From: Pachyseris speciosa
Lineage: Eukaryota; Cnidaria; Anthozoa; Scleractinia; Pachyseridae
Direction of reading: 5' to 3'
NCBI GenBank assembly: GCA_016490735.1
Contig: JAEMWC010000762.1
Coordinates: forward strand, 128,501 to 192,500
DNA length: 64,000 nucleotides
The position numbers and the translations under genes are program-made. The stretch's first letter is position 1. Every line of letters starts with the position of its first letter. Shown piece by piece: positions 44,406-56,807 of the stretch. Under the pieces are notes generated by a model that was not told the origin of the DNA, did no database searches, and was given only the letters and a program-made list of their open reading frames with translations.

Positions 44406-44438
<33 letters not shown>

Positions 44439-44457
44439 CAACCTTGGTTACAATCTC
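43400..44457. other. Intergenic, no gene seen
   Basis: Short direct repeats such as TTATCGGACAGTTTGTTATTGG (44318-44360) and AAATCAACCAATCACA (two copies) precede the palindromic repeat at 44458. Confidence 0.4.
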
Positions 44458-44615
44458 CATACATTTTGATCGTAGTCAATTTCAGAGCGACATTAAACAA
44501 TTTACGCTTCCTTTGTCAGTCTTTTAATGCAAAATTTCCTTCCCTTTTATAACTTGGCTCTTCTTCTGTTCTCGGAAATTGTAATTTTTATGATTAATTG
44601 GTAATAAGACTTCGT

Positions 44616-44646
<31 letters not shown>

Positions 44647-44760
44647 GATGAACAAATCGGACTCCCGCTGCGCGGTCGTCCGATTTTGTTATCACTCGTA
44701 TGATCACAGACCGAATTGGACTCCACTCAGTCCTATTACCATTACAAATCCGCCATATTT
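44458..44760. repeat. Palindromic dispersed repeat, copy 2 (GGTAATAAGACTTCG family)
   Basis: Nearly identical to 4262-4550. The final 150 bp form an imperfect palindrome whose two outer arms read GGTAATAAGACTTCGTGTCG and GGTAATAGGACTGAGTGGAG, both leading to TCCAATTCGGTCTGT. Confidence 0.82.
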
Positions 44761-44867
44761 TCACTGTGCGCGTACGCGAGCGCGCGCTAAACGACGCAAT
44801 AAATTATGCGCGATGCAAATGTGAGGAATCACCTTACAAGCCCTTTGTAGCTTTGAGCGCCACTCTA

Positions 44868-45240
44868 GCCTTGGCCAAACGGACTCACATGAAGACGCGA
44901 GTTGAAAATTTGGGTACTTTTTGCGAAATTGTTTGGCAAGGACTTGCGTGCACTTGCGATGACTTGCGCTCACTTTGGTCGAGATAAAATTTGCACGCTA
45001 GTCGACGCAAGTTTTTCACCGTTTGGCCATCCAACAAACGTCAACGCAAGTTGAGTGACGTCCATTCGTTGTTATAGCATACTATTAGCCAATGAAATAC
45101 AGGAAATGTGGTCTTAATTTTTTTTTTTTTAACGACTTGCGTGTACTTGCGAGGAAACTTGGGAGTCCGTTTGGTCACCCAACGCAAGTCTGTACGCAAG
45201 TTCAACTTGCGGCTACTTGCGAGTCCGTTTGGCCAAGGCT
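44868..45240. mobile_element. MITE, AGCCTTGGCCAAACGGACTC ends
   Basis: Twenty-base exact inverted ends. The interior carries ACTTGCG repeats. The flanks CTA and TTA would fit a decayed 3-bp duplication if the ends begin at GCC. Confidence 0.82.
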
Positions 45241-45895
45241 TAAAAATAGTTTCGCTTTCACAATACATATTTTTCCCCAACCAAACCTGGGTAACATAAT
45301 GAGAACAAAAGAAACAATTGTCACAAAGAAAGGGAACGTGGAAAGAAGAAATTCAAACAAAATGAAAACGCTTTTATAGTAGTGGTAGTCGCATCCAAAA
45401 AGACTGAAATCAGGGACGGATCCAGAAAATCAAGAAAGAGGGGGGCCGAAGAAATAAATAAAGCCGCCTGATGCACAATACCACTTAAAAGTCGATTGGT
45501 TACAAAAGCTTTAAAAAAAAATACCGGAAAAAAAAAGGGGTACTCGGCCTCCTCGGCCCCACCCCTAAATATGCCACTGGAAATAATGCTCTTGTGGAAG
45601 CTTTGTACATATAACGGAAGGATCCTAAAACAGGAAAGGAATAATCTTTCTTTGCTGAGCGATTTATTTTAAACAATGGGTCTTCATATGGAACGTGATA
45701 CCAATTTGAACTTACGTGGTTTTACTAAATTGTTCATTAATATATTTTTTGTTCTGATGCTGTTAGAAAATGAGATTTTCCAGTTTTCAATTATATTACT
45801 TTTCACTCATAGCTGGAATCACTGGGAAATTACAGGAACAAACGTGTGTCCTACGCCTAATCAGTTGTACATAAAAACGTGTTAAGACCCAGTTA

Positions 45896-46230
45896 AGGAC
45901 CGTTTACACAGGTGATTTTTGCCGCACAACTCGATGCAATTTTTGTCGCGTTTAAGTTTCAAATTCAAAATCGCGCATGTAAACTAGGTGCGATTTCAGC
46001 GCATCTTGCCACCGCGATACACCGCAATTTAAGATCCAACTCTCGAAACACGGTTTTATAGAACAAATCGCAGCAAACTTGCATCATGTTCCGAGCAAGT
46101 TCGAAACCGCTGCGACACTGCGGCGACAAACTGCACTAAAATTGGGCTGAAATCGCTCCTAGTTTACACGTGCGATTTTTCTGGAAGATGCAACTTAAAC
46201 GCGACAAAAATTGCCTGCGCAAACGAGTCG
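45896..46230. mobile_element. MITE, PIF/Harbinger-like, TTA target duplication
   Basis: The left end AGGACCGTTTACACAGGTGA and the right end complement CGACTCGTTTGCGCAGGCAA match imperfectly and continue into ATTTTTGYCGC. TTA is at 45893-45895 and 46231-46233. Confidence 0.75.
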
Positions 46231-46415
46231 TTACTGAGTAGACAATATTGGGTCTGTTGATTTATAGAAGAGTGGGATGACTGGAAATTTGTCCTTGTTT
46301 GTCAATACACTCTCAGCTGTATAATATATCTAACTTTAGTCCTGTCTATGTTTAACAGCTTTTTTCTGCTTAATCCTATTAAAATCGATCACGTGACAGT
46401 CAGGCTTAGTTTGGT

Positions 46416-49400
46416 TCAACACCACGTGCTCCATTTTGAATCTAGATAATAGTCGTCTCCAGACTCCGTGTCTGAGACCGAGTCATCCTCCATGTCACGT
46501 GTTTCATTTGATTCGGAGTCTGTGTCTGACTCTTCGATGACGTAACTGTGAATGGTGCAGAGCGGGTCCTGGAATCTAACTTGGTTGATACTGCTTTCAG
46601 AACTACCGCTGGTTGTACTGTCTGTGCTTCTTGGAGTGCCTTCTGTGAGGAGAGAAAAATTGTAACTTTTTGCACTTCTCGAACAAGAGAACGGACGATG
46701 GCTAAGGATCGTTTGCTGGATTGAGTATCGGGGATAGGGGGTGGGTGTGGGGGGGGGATAGAGGGGTGATATACCTAGTTAGTAACAAGGCGGAAGGTTT
46801 TGATCTCCGATCTCCGACGGTACCAACTCCACCCATGCCGTAGAATTCCGAAAGTAACGGGCCCCGAAAGTAACGTTAACTTTTTAGCTTCCTCTGAACT
46901 CCGAAAGTAGCCTCTGAAAATAAAGTTTCTTTTCGACTCTGCACTAAAATAAGATTGAAAGATTTTTTCATTGATAGCGGCCCATGTATGGGGGATTTAC
47001 TCTCTTGTTCATTTAAATTTGCTCTTGCCTGTGAGGACATTATCAGCCGATAGTCCATTCATAGAGACAGTCTGTTGTTTGATGACCATCTTTAAGTAGT
47101 GCGTAATCGCGCGGAATAACGCCTGATACTTATCGGACAAGGCGGTAGGTCGAGTTGGCTAAGATTAGGAGATATACCGCATAATTGAACAAAATAATTC
47201 ATTTATTATTCAACACATTAATAACAAAGCACGATTTTCTGCTTTAAATGAGAAAAAACAAAAGCTTGAAAGGCCGCCATACTTCTCCGCGACACAAAAA
47301 TTACATACATTGCAGGATACCTGTTTAGTACGCACGAAGAATATCGAGCGCGCTATGACCATATTTGGACAATGTCACTGTGATGAATGATGTCTAATAG
47401 ATTGCGAGTTTGTCTAATAGATTGTCATAAGGGTTGTCAAAAAGGGAAACATTAGCACAACTGGTATACAAGAAGACAAGACAAGACAAGACTTACCAAC
47501 AGCCAAACGAATTGCATCAATAGACACGTAAGAACTTGGAATAAACCCCTCTTCACCATCTGCTCGTAACACCCACCACCAGTCCTGATCATCTCTATTA
47601 AGTACAGTCACGACTTCTCCCCTTCGCACATCCAAATCATTCTCGTCGGCTGCATTAAAGTCAAATACAACCATCACAGCTTCATTCTCAAACTTCCGAA
47701 AGTGTGTCACTTGAACCTTCTGTCGGCGACGAAAAGTCTCCGGGGCTCTCCGATCCCAGCGAATAAGCTCGGAGACCATCGACGTTGTTCGGTTATCGTC
47801 GGCTAAATCCTCGAGCGACGACGACATATGCCGAGTTCTTGATTTGAACTTGTTTCCACCGGCGAGCGATTCATCGCTTCGACAACGTTGCAATGAGGAA
47901 GAACTAAACTTGTCAATAAATCTTGGTATGTTATTCCCTTTAGCCGGGCTGTATGAATGTCGTGTATGTAACGAAGCAGTCTTTCCTTCTTTAGAACAAT
48001 CGTCGTGAAAATATACCCTAACAGGCCGAAATGTCCTTTCTCCGTTCGTCTGCTCAGCATGAGGAAAAAATCCATTTGCAACAAAGTCATTCTTGCGTAG
48101 CACCGTACAATAATTAAACGGCAAAAATCCTCGTTTTCCCTTGTTATTTACCGCGAAAACTTTATTTTTCTCTCGGTAAAGAAGCAGAACTATTTCTCCT
48201 TTGTCCGCTTTCAACTCCGTGGCCTCTGTAGGATCATATTTCCATAACACTCTAGCTTTGATGTGCGCAGGATCTGTCGGAGTTGCTGCCGCAAGCCTGG
48301 AAGCGAGCTCTGTTTTTGCTATGTCAGGAAGCGAGAAGGAGCTGTGTATTACCGGACTGTAGGCTTGACTGATACCGCTATCACTATCATCATCTTGCTC
48401 AATGTCCATTTGTATTTCACCGCCTCCAGGCAACAGAGGTTTCAGTGTTTGGATCTTTCGCTTCCTCGCCTCTTTCAAGGCGTAAACTGCGAGGAAAAAG
48501 AATTGAACTTAAGGTTAACCGACTGACGCGGTATATCAGTTCTACCTTTATAGCTTGTGGATAACGTCCAAAGTATGACCATTTAAATGCTTTACTTTCC
48601 TGTGGTGCTGCTCATTACGCTGTACAAGGTTGTTCTAAGTTTTGATTCTGTGGATGAAATCCTAAAGTGTGAACATTCAAATGAAAGCTACTGAGCAGTA
48701 CTTTCCTGTGGTGCTGTTTATTATGCTGTACAAGGTGGCTCTAACTTTTGAGTCTGTGGATGAATTTCTAAAGTGTGACCATTCAAATGAAAGCTACTGA
48801 GCAGTACTTTCCTGTGGTGCTGTTTATTATGCTGTGTAAGGCGTTTCTATCTTTGAGTCTGTGGATGAACTTCTAAAGTGTGGCCATTCAAATGAAAGCT
48901 ACTGAGCTGTGTTTTCCTGGGGCCGGTTCATGAAAGGTGTAATAAGTCTATTCCAGGGATAAATCTGCCTTATTCCAGGTATACCCGTTTTGGAATAACA
49001 CCTTTCAGGAACTGGCCCCAGGAGTGTTGTTTATTATGCTGTGAACAGTGATTTATTTAATTAAGGCAGTCTTTGGATGGCATTCTAAAGAAAGCAGAAT
49101 TTATATTACCAATGATGGATTATTTGCCAAGCTCTTTTAAGTATTTAAAATACGTAGAAACATGTGATAGTGCATACATATATTTACTCTTTCTTTGCGT
49201 GGGGTTTGTTAAAAATGGCATTTCGCCCACAATAGAAAACAATAAAATGCCAAAAGAGTGAATAAAAAGAACAACTCCAAATTCAATATCAAAACAAAAA
49301 TAAGAATATAACGAACATTAAAAATAATAGTCGCGTATACATCTGATTGTACAATGACACGACAAACGGTTTCACCTCTTGGCATTTTGAGAGCATTTAG

Positions 49401-50503
49401 GGATTATAAGTCTGTATTCGTTAAGTTTAAATTTCAAAACCTTTGACATTATTATTTCTCCACTTTTGCCGCTTGAATCGATTGAGTGGAAGAAGTGTTT
49501 CTACATTGCTGAAAACACGAAAACTCTAGCTTTGAAAATTATTGAAATCACGCTTTCATTAGAAGTTATTGATCGCTTATACTCCTTGTAAAAAGATATT
49601 TAACTCTATAGTAGGGCGGTGCACTATAGAGCACGTACTGAGTCATCGGTACGTAAGGGCCTGTTTACATGGAGGTGGGGGACCCCAGGTAGGTGAGGTA
49701 ACCCGCCTCTCCATATAATCTCTCATTTTTATTTGATCATGTTTACATGATAGGTGGGAGGTGGGGTAACCCGCCTAGGCGGGTTGCCCGGTCTGCCAGG
49801 TAGGGTAACCCTGTCAGCCGGGGTCGCATTTTGCCATGTAAACGACTCAAGGTGGGGTAACCCGCCTAGCCGGGGTCGAGTTCATGTTACATTTGCAAGC
49901 GCGCCAAAGCGCGCCAAATGTGACAGTAAAAAGCCACAGCACTGAAATGTTGCAGCGAGAGCAGATAATGAGAGGAAAAGAACACTGACCGCTAAAATGC
50001 GTCGTTCACCCGCCATTTTTCTCTGTTTACATGCCTAACGACCACGCAACAACGTCTAGTAACGTCACCCCGGGACCCCGGGGTTGTAAGTTTGCATGTA
50101 AACGCGGGCCATTTTTCGACCACGGCTAGGCGGGTTACCTCGCCTACCTGGGGTCCCCCACCTCCATGTAAACAGGCCCTAAATTGCGAAAAACACAAAA
50201 GTGAACGACAAAACTGAAACGTCGATTAATAAGAAACGGTGATAACTTTAAATCAGTTTGCTAGAATAAAAAAAAGCTATTGGCCTAATACTTACTCACG
50301 AATCCTTTAGTCGTCTTGTGCCGCATAAGAATGACAATAATCGTCATTTCATTATTATTTTTTTTATCTCTCTGCTGGCCTTGCATGAGAGATGTAGTCA
50401 CTTCGATTTCTCTCCACAATGAACAGTGTCTTTGATAAACACGATGGATATGGTTAGTTTGAAATAGAATGAAGACGTCATAAACAGCACTCTTTAGATC
50501 CAT
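46416..50503 (-). CDS. Two-SH3 adaptor-like protein, three exons, 474 aa
   Basis: Exons (minus): 50503-50296, 48486-47497, 46642-46416. Donors GTAAGT (50295) and GTAAGT (47496); acceptors TTTTTCCTCGCAG and CTCTCCTCACAG. The coding total is 1425 nt and phase is kept at both junctions. An atypical SH3 lies at residues about 146-199 (KYDP, GFLPFNY, but no WW pair). A canonical SH3 lies at about 338-391 (VFDFNA, DQDWWWVL, GFIPSSYV), which should bind Pro-rich partners. The linker is basic and Ser-rich (RCRSDES). The C-terminal 75 residues are acidic (SDTDSESNET, then MEDDSVSDTESGDD). It is probably a cytoplasmic scaffold. Dlish-like proteins are one possibility, not established. The exon 1 protein has no known domain. 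Confidence 0.8.
48555..49050. repeat. About 105-bp minisatellite, four copies, in intron 1
   Basis: Anchors CTGTGGATGAA at 48648, 48754 and 48859 give periods of 106 and 105 bp. A diverged first copy starts near 48555. The units contain TTTCCTGTGGTGCTG and TTATTATGCTGT. The fourth copy is split by the palindrome at 48916-49022. Confidence 0.85.
48916..49022. mobile_element. Small palindromic insertion in the minisatellite
   Basis: The arms CCTGGGGCCGGTTCATGAAA and TTTCAGGAACTGGCCCCAGG pair. Minisatellite sequence resumes directly after it. Confidence 0.8.
49657..50179. mobile_element. PIF/Harbinger-like MITE, GGGCCTGTTYACATGG family, copy 2
   Basis: Inverted arms GGGCCTGTTTACATGGAGGT and GGGGGACCCCAGGTAGG. 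TAA is at 49654-49656 and 50180-50182. 523 bp, in intron 1 of the SH3 gene. The interior has repeated GGTAACCCGCCT blocks. Confidence 0.92.
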
Positions 50504-50756
50504 TGTTATTCAAAATAGCCTTTTATTCTTATAACTTTCCTTTATCTAATTCCAGAGAAAACGCGAATTCACATTTTCGATACTTCTGTTTCGGAGCGGA
50601 AATAACGTGAGTAAAGAAAGTTATCCGTTTGAGGTGCAACATGCAAAGAATTTAGATATGAAAATTGTAATGACTTTTTGAACAAACTCCTTGATCATGA
50701 TAGGGTGCTACAGAGCCGTTCATTATATAACTGTCAACTTTACTGAATATTAATAG

Positions 50757-50800
50757 CGGAGCTCCGACGGCCCGAAGGGCCGTCAAGCGGAGCCCCATAC
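50757..50800. repeat. Perfect GACGGCCC hairpin within GCGGAGC repeats
   Basis: GACGGCCC (50766-50773), loop GAA, GGGCCGTC (50777-50784), flanked by GCGGAGCTCC and GCGGAGCCCC. A relative, GGAGCTCCGCTTTTAGG, lies near 54837. Confidence 0.75.
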
Positions 50801-50802
50801 CT

Positions 50803-50834
<32 letters not shown>

Positions 50835-50869
50835 AAAATGGCTAGCGGTATTGCTCGTGGGCGCGTACG

Positions 50870-50870
50870 C

Positions 50871-50919
<49 letters not shown>
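50870..50919. repeat. (ACG)n microsatellite
   Basis: About 16 ACG units. Confidence 0.95.
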
Positions 50920-50923
50920 AGTC

Positions 50924-50954
<31 letters not shown>

Positions 50955-53184
50955 CATAATAATCCAACATGGCGGCCATACTCCACGTGGCCCAGCTGAC
51001 CAGCTACTTTACAGCGTACATCTTTGATACTGGACATCCATCTTATAGCCAATTGACACCTGTCAAAACAAGGTATCCGCTGACCAGTGTAACGTGACCA
51101 TATCGCGGGCTCAAGTTAAGACCTCATCGAGGTCAGCTGTTTTTTTGAAGTTGACCGCTGACCAGGTACTTGCTTTCGATTGGATCGCAGGCTCAAGCCA
51201 AGTGTGGGACACCCAAACCAAATCGAGGCCGTTAAAATTTTTCGCGCGCTTTCTGCGGCTGGTAATTTCACATTCAGTTGGTTTCTTTATTTTGAGCAAA
51301 ACATCTTCATCTTCGATCGAAGTTTGTCTTTCGCGTAAAAAGCATAAAGATCAAGAACTTGTCAAAAGATACTCCGGAAGGTGAATTTTCAAGTGATGAA
51401 AGGAAGGACGGAAGATTTTTCTCAGGAAAAGCTTCAAAGATTGTGCGGTTGAAAACAGTATAATTCAATGCTTCAAGGGCTTTCACTTCACCGCGGCATC
51501 TTGCATCTCACCAAGAAAAGTCACTTAACAGTTCACCGGTATTAATGGGAGGAATGAGTAGCTCAAACTCTGTGGAAGAAGCTCTTTCTTTGGACAAACC
51601 GTTTGCTATTTTTGCGGATGCTTGTTTTTACTTTACTGAAGCTTTCGCATTTTCAAGTGGTAGAAACCTCTACAACACAGGACAGTGAGGTAAAATAAAT
51701 AAATAGAAGCTTAACATTTGGTTTAATCGTTGTTACTTTTGTTCAGCAATGAAACTTGTATTTTTCTCTCGAATGGATATAAATAACAATCATCTGTACT
51801 CGTTTTGGACGCAAAGAAGTAGTTGAATTGTTTGTTTGTTTTGTTACGTTGTTTTCTTTGCAAGCGAACGAGTGTTTTTACTCGGCTTGGCTGACTGTTT
51901 TTCGACCTTGGTTCCTCACAGTAGCGTTAAGAAACTTTTGCCCTTATCTTATCAACACGTAATCGCAATGAGTCCTCGTAAAATTAAGCATTAAAGGGGG
52001 AGACTCGAGCTCGAGTAAAAATAAAAAATCCGATCAAATGCATGTGCATGTGCACTTCTCAAAATCTGACATTAAGTTGTCAAAATGCTGCCAAAACAGT
52101 CAAAACCCAGCGCGCTTCACTTCGTCAAGTCTTTAAGAGATCTTCGTCGAAAGCAGCCTGTAAACAACAATTAAGTTTCGCCGTCTTTAAACATGTCGTT
52201 TGTTTGAACCGGTAAGAATCAGCGTTTGGATGTTAAAAACAGCGAAATGGGTTGACTGGCTGGCTGGTTTTGATAAATTTTAAAGTGGACAGGTCTGCGA
52301 GAGAAATGCTCGTTTGGTTTGGCAAGCGCTTTCTTCGTTATCTGGATGATGTTTTGCCACTGAGAATCGTTAATTGAAGAAGGTTCTTCGGAAGACATGG
52401 GAAGTAACAGTAAAACCATCAAAGCACTTAAGTGTTTTGTGTAAGCCAAGGAAAGATTTTGTGGGAAATGGCTCTATTATTCAGCTCTGTCGCATTCCGA
52501 GTGATTGCTGTCTCAGTGATTCCTGTTGACTGCTCTAAACGATCAGGTACGGACCTCTTTTTTTGTCTTTTCTACGGACATTTATGTCAAATCTGCTAAG
52601 GAAATTTTCTAGCTTAATACAAGATTTCTGCACCTTCTCCAAGAATCTTCGAAGAAATATTATTCATATTGTGCTTTGTTTTCTTGTAATAAGTCTTATG
52701 TTTGTTGTTATATTGTTTCTGAACCGCGGTCAATTCCTGTTGACTGCTGTAAACGAAGAGTTTGTACCCTTTATTTTTTTTCTAGGGGCATTTATGTCAA
52801 AATAAATACCGATTTTCCTAGCTTTATCATTACAAGCTATTTTAATTACTAGCTAGTCTTGTTTAATTTCTCCACCTTCTCCTTCTTCGAGCAAACACTC
52901 GCCGGCATCGTACTTTGTTCGCTTGCAGTGTTTTTGTTTTGTTTTGTTTTGTTTTTTGATCCGCTTTGAATCCCTTTACGCTTTCATCTCAAAGTAGTTA
53001 GACTCAAGAATGTCCGTCGTTTTTTTTTTTTCTTTTTTGCAAACGTTTACTATCGAAAACTCTTCGTTTTCCCTGCTGCTGCTCAATTGTTTTGGACACA
53101 AATTAAACTGGCCCAAATAAACTCTTGCGAAGTTGCTCGGTGAGAGTGTGCAGCTCCGATTCTAGGCTTGGCATGGCTAAATAT
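50920..53184. other. Repeat-like region, no gene supported
   Basis: A 96-codon frame at 51094-51384 lies in sequence (CTTATAGCCAATTGACACC, then GACCATATCGCGGGCTCAAG) that I recall as dispersed in coral genomes. The frames near 52563 are AT-rich. No splice-supported model could be made. Confidence 0.4.
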
Positions 53185-53640
53185 ATATATGGCCTTCAGC
53201 TTTTCTTTTTTTAATCGCTACATAACAGACTGGAATGGTGTTCCATCGAACATCATGCATGCACCTTCTTTAAGCAGTTTTAAGTCCTATCTATTACATT
53301 ATTAGTGTCAATTTTAAATCAGATGTAGCTTGTGAGTGACAAGTATGTAATTTAATTAGGTTTGCTTTGGATTACTTCATGATTTTTAGTCTCAATCTCA
53401 AATCAGGGGTGACTTGTAAGAGACAAGTATTTGATTTAATTTGATTAGGTTAGCTTTGGGCCACGTTTAAATTTCACCTCTTAGTTTTTAGAATGTGTAA
53501 TATTAGATAATATTCTTTGTATGGGAATTTAGTTTCTCCCAATTATTCTCCAGTCATGCACTTTTTTGTTTTGTATCAACTTAGTTGTATTCACATGACA
53601 AAGTATTATTAAACTTAAAACTTAAAATTAAACTTAAAGT
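53185..53640 (+). mobile_element. LINE 3' end, degraded
   Basis: One frame reads FNRYITDWNGVPSNI then APSLSSFKSYLLH, the conserved end of CR1/L2-type LINE proteins. An AT-rich tail follows, ending in AAACTTAAA repeats. It has sister repeats of GTGACTTGTAAGAGACAAGTA type. Confidence 0.72.
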
Positions 53641-56600
53641 AAGCTCTTTCTCATCAATGTACACATCCTTTGGACTTCCTCCTCCTGCATACAGTCTTTC
53701 AATTAATTTTATTAGTAGCTGGTCACACCAATCTTGTGGGATGTTTGGATGACATTTGGCATTAATGTTTAATGGAATCTCTGATGTTTGATGAAGTATG
53801 TTAAGATCAAGTTAAGATGGCTAACGGATTTCCAGCACTTTTGCTTTGATGAATCACCTTGATAGTGGTATCAACCAAATGCCCAATATATTATTATCAA
53901 GTTGTTTGGTCTTGCACTTAACTGGCCAGAAGCTAAGAGCAGCTGCATTTCTTTTTGAAAACACTGTAGGTGCATTGAGTGATGAGCTTAATGTTAGCAA
54001 GCAGTTTTTTTTTTGTGATAGTAACGTCAAGAAGTAATTGATCAAAATAAATATCTTGGTCTTAATTCATGGCATCTAAATATTTTTATTGATTTCCATG
54101 TATCTTTCTTTCATAATTTTTGTGAGGCATACATATATCCAGAGGATACACAATTTCCGATTTCTGACTGTCTCATGGGAGGCTGTGGATAATTGAAATT
54201 GCATTCATTATGAAGTGATGATCTGAATCACTATATATCTGATGTGATACTGATTCCAAGGAGCAATCACCAGGCTTCTCCACCAATTTCTAGTGGCTCT
54301 AAACCATACCTAAGTAGCTAAGTATGTAACTAAGTTGCCTACAGTTGAACGGGGAAACAGACCTGTCCTTAGGTATTGCTCTAAGATGTTAAGAAATGTT
54401 TTGTTTTAAAAATTTATAGATGAAAACTAGCTTTGCAGGTTCTTTTTTACACAAGGTATTAAAGATTATTTTTAAAAAAACCTACCTCAATATTTTTATT
54501 TTGCTTTTTTCACATCTCCAAACTCAGTTTGGAAAGGAATTTTTATTACCTTACTCAATAGAACGCTTGTTTTTAGGAGGGGTGGGGGTCCAAATTCGTA
54601 AAAGGGGATTCATATCTGCTAGCAGTTCTGGACTAGGGGGTCCAAATCTGATCCACAAGCAGATCTGGACTGGAGGGTGCAAATCCACGTGGGGTCCAAA
54701 TCCACTGTGCCACTGGCTCAGATCACCTTTCCATACTATTTTCTACAGCATTGAGTCTGTAGCTTGAGTGAGGTCAGACGGGTGATATGACAAGCAGACT
54801 ATATTATGTAAATGCCAGTAGAAAAAGAATGCTTTTGGAGCTCCGCTTTTAGGCTTGGCTAAATATATATATTATGGAATGTATATCAGGTCTAATGGTT
54901 GCCCTTTCTGAAAATAGTGATATTATCATTGTTTTTTTATTATTATTTCCATGTATTTTTTGCTAAATGTATTGCTGTTATTATTACCAAAGTTGTTCCA
55001 GATTAATATCTACAAATTAGTCCCAATTAACGTGCTATGACAACATCTTTTCAAATTTTGACACTTGGCTACACTTTCTCAGTGCATCGGGGCCACTTCG
55101 AATACGTGAAAAATGGATTGTCTCGACTTAAATCGCCAAAAAATGGCCATGGTCTGAAAAAAGATGAAATTAAATTCACGACCAAGCTATACAAATTTTA
55201 AAACAGTTTTTACCCGCTCTCGAAATACCCAAATCTCTATGTATAGACTGGCTGGCAAGAACTGCCAACATACGCGTTTTTAAAAGTTCAGTGATTTGTT
55301 TCGAAATGATAGTCAGAACAATGAGTTATATAGGCACCTGATGGATTTCTACTAATAAACCGGTGTATCGATATTCATATAGCAATGACTTGACGGTCAT
55401 TAGATGAAATAAACAGAAGAGGCCATCGTGAAATACTCTCTTCATAACCACCGATCGAAAATTTCTCAATACGGTTCAGTCAAACGATCACTTTTTAAGA
55501 TTTCATCCACGAACTCAAAGTTGGCACCAGTTTTAAATACATATATACATCATGAAAAGCACCGCAGAAAAGTTCTACATGATAGCTTTCAATTCAATGG
55601 TCTTGTAAATGCACGCTCTTGGATTTTTTCCATATACTAGAAAGTTGGAGCTGACTTAAACAACACATATAGGCAAATACGGGTGAATAGCTTTTAACTG
55701 AATGGACACACAAGTTTTGGCTTCCGCATAGTGACGACGCTATCAAACTGTAAGAATCACTACTTTAGAGAGCTATTTACCCCAAAATTAATCGCCAGCC
55801 GAGAAAAATGCCTGAAAGAAATCAGTGTAAGCCCCCCAGACACAAACACGCCTGTTAATTAAAAACTTTACGGTATATTCCTTACCTATGGCGGCACAAC
55901 ACATAGCTTAGAAAATGGGGACAATTTGTCAGGGTTTGTCGCTCCTCTCTGCCGCACCGCGGAGACAAACTACGACGACGAACGCTGTCCTACATGTTGA
56001 GTTGTTTTTCTACCGAAGCCGCGCGAATATCGACAATTTCTACAAAGCTTCCAGGTGGTCTAGACACAAATATATTCCTATCCTTTATGCACGAATTGCA
56101 AGCGTAATACCAAGTGCTCTACTGACAGTGTTACGCGATAAACGCGTGTGTTTTCACACAAACCCCCGCTCATTATAACAGAGACACTGCAGCAATATCT
56201 GTACGCCCAATATCGTTCCTTAGCGTTATTTTTTAATTTATACATTTGGTTATTAAAAATCTCCACGCGCATGGATAAACACGATAAACCAAGAATTTAG
56301 CACATATTCTCGCACATATTTTCGTACGGTTTACTTCCATTAAATCTTATCGCGTCGAAGTTATAGTTGAAATTTCATTGCCTCACTGAGTTGACAACAA
56401 CAGGACTTCATTCATGATCAATTAGAAACTATAAAGGGCCAATCTCTGCTTTGAGTAAAGTGTAAATAACTGTTCTTGTGTGGTTATTTGGCTTTGCCAG
56501 TTTTTCTTGGAGTAAAAAATTTCCTCTAATTTTTAGAGTCGGTTTTATTTTTATACCAACACAAGGAATTCAACAAAAAGAAAATACTGAGATGTAAACA

Positions 56601-56660
56601 CTACACCGAATGAAGGTTGGTTATTTTATTTCACTAATGGATAAATAATTTAAAAATAGC
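53641..56660. other. Intergenic, no gene seen
   Basis: TTTTAGGCTTGGCTAAATAT near 54848 recurs from 53163. Frames at 54420, 55428 and 55915 have no recognisable domain or splice support. Confidence 0.4.
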
Positions 56661-56663
56661 CAT

Positions 56664-56807
56664 CGTAGCAAGTGTTCCCGGCGTTCGAACAGATTTTAGT
56701 GTATTCTTTTCCCCAACCACTCCCCCGTTCTCCATATTTTGCTATCGTCCCCATTTTCGCGTGGCCAGAATGTGGAAAAATTCGTTTGAACGGGAACGCT
56801 TGCTACG
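56664..56807. mobile_element. Short MITE, CGTAGCAAG ends
   Basis: CGTAGCAAGTGTTCCCG and CGGGAACGCTTGCTACG form inverted ends around 144 bp, with GTTCGAACAGATTTT and its partner inside. Confidence 0.72.

Noticed and set aside
47414..47496. C-terminal extension of the SH3 exon frame
   Set aside because: It lies past a clear GTAAGT donor, and splicing to 46642 keeps phase and gives a coherent acidic tail.
48263..48526. Plus-strand frame opposite the SH3 exon
   Set aside because: Antisense shadow of a splice-supported exon. The minus frame at 47803-48090 is likewise a shadow.
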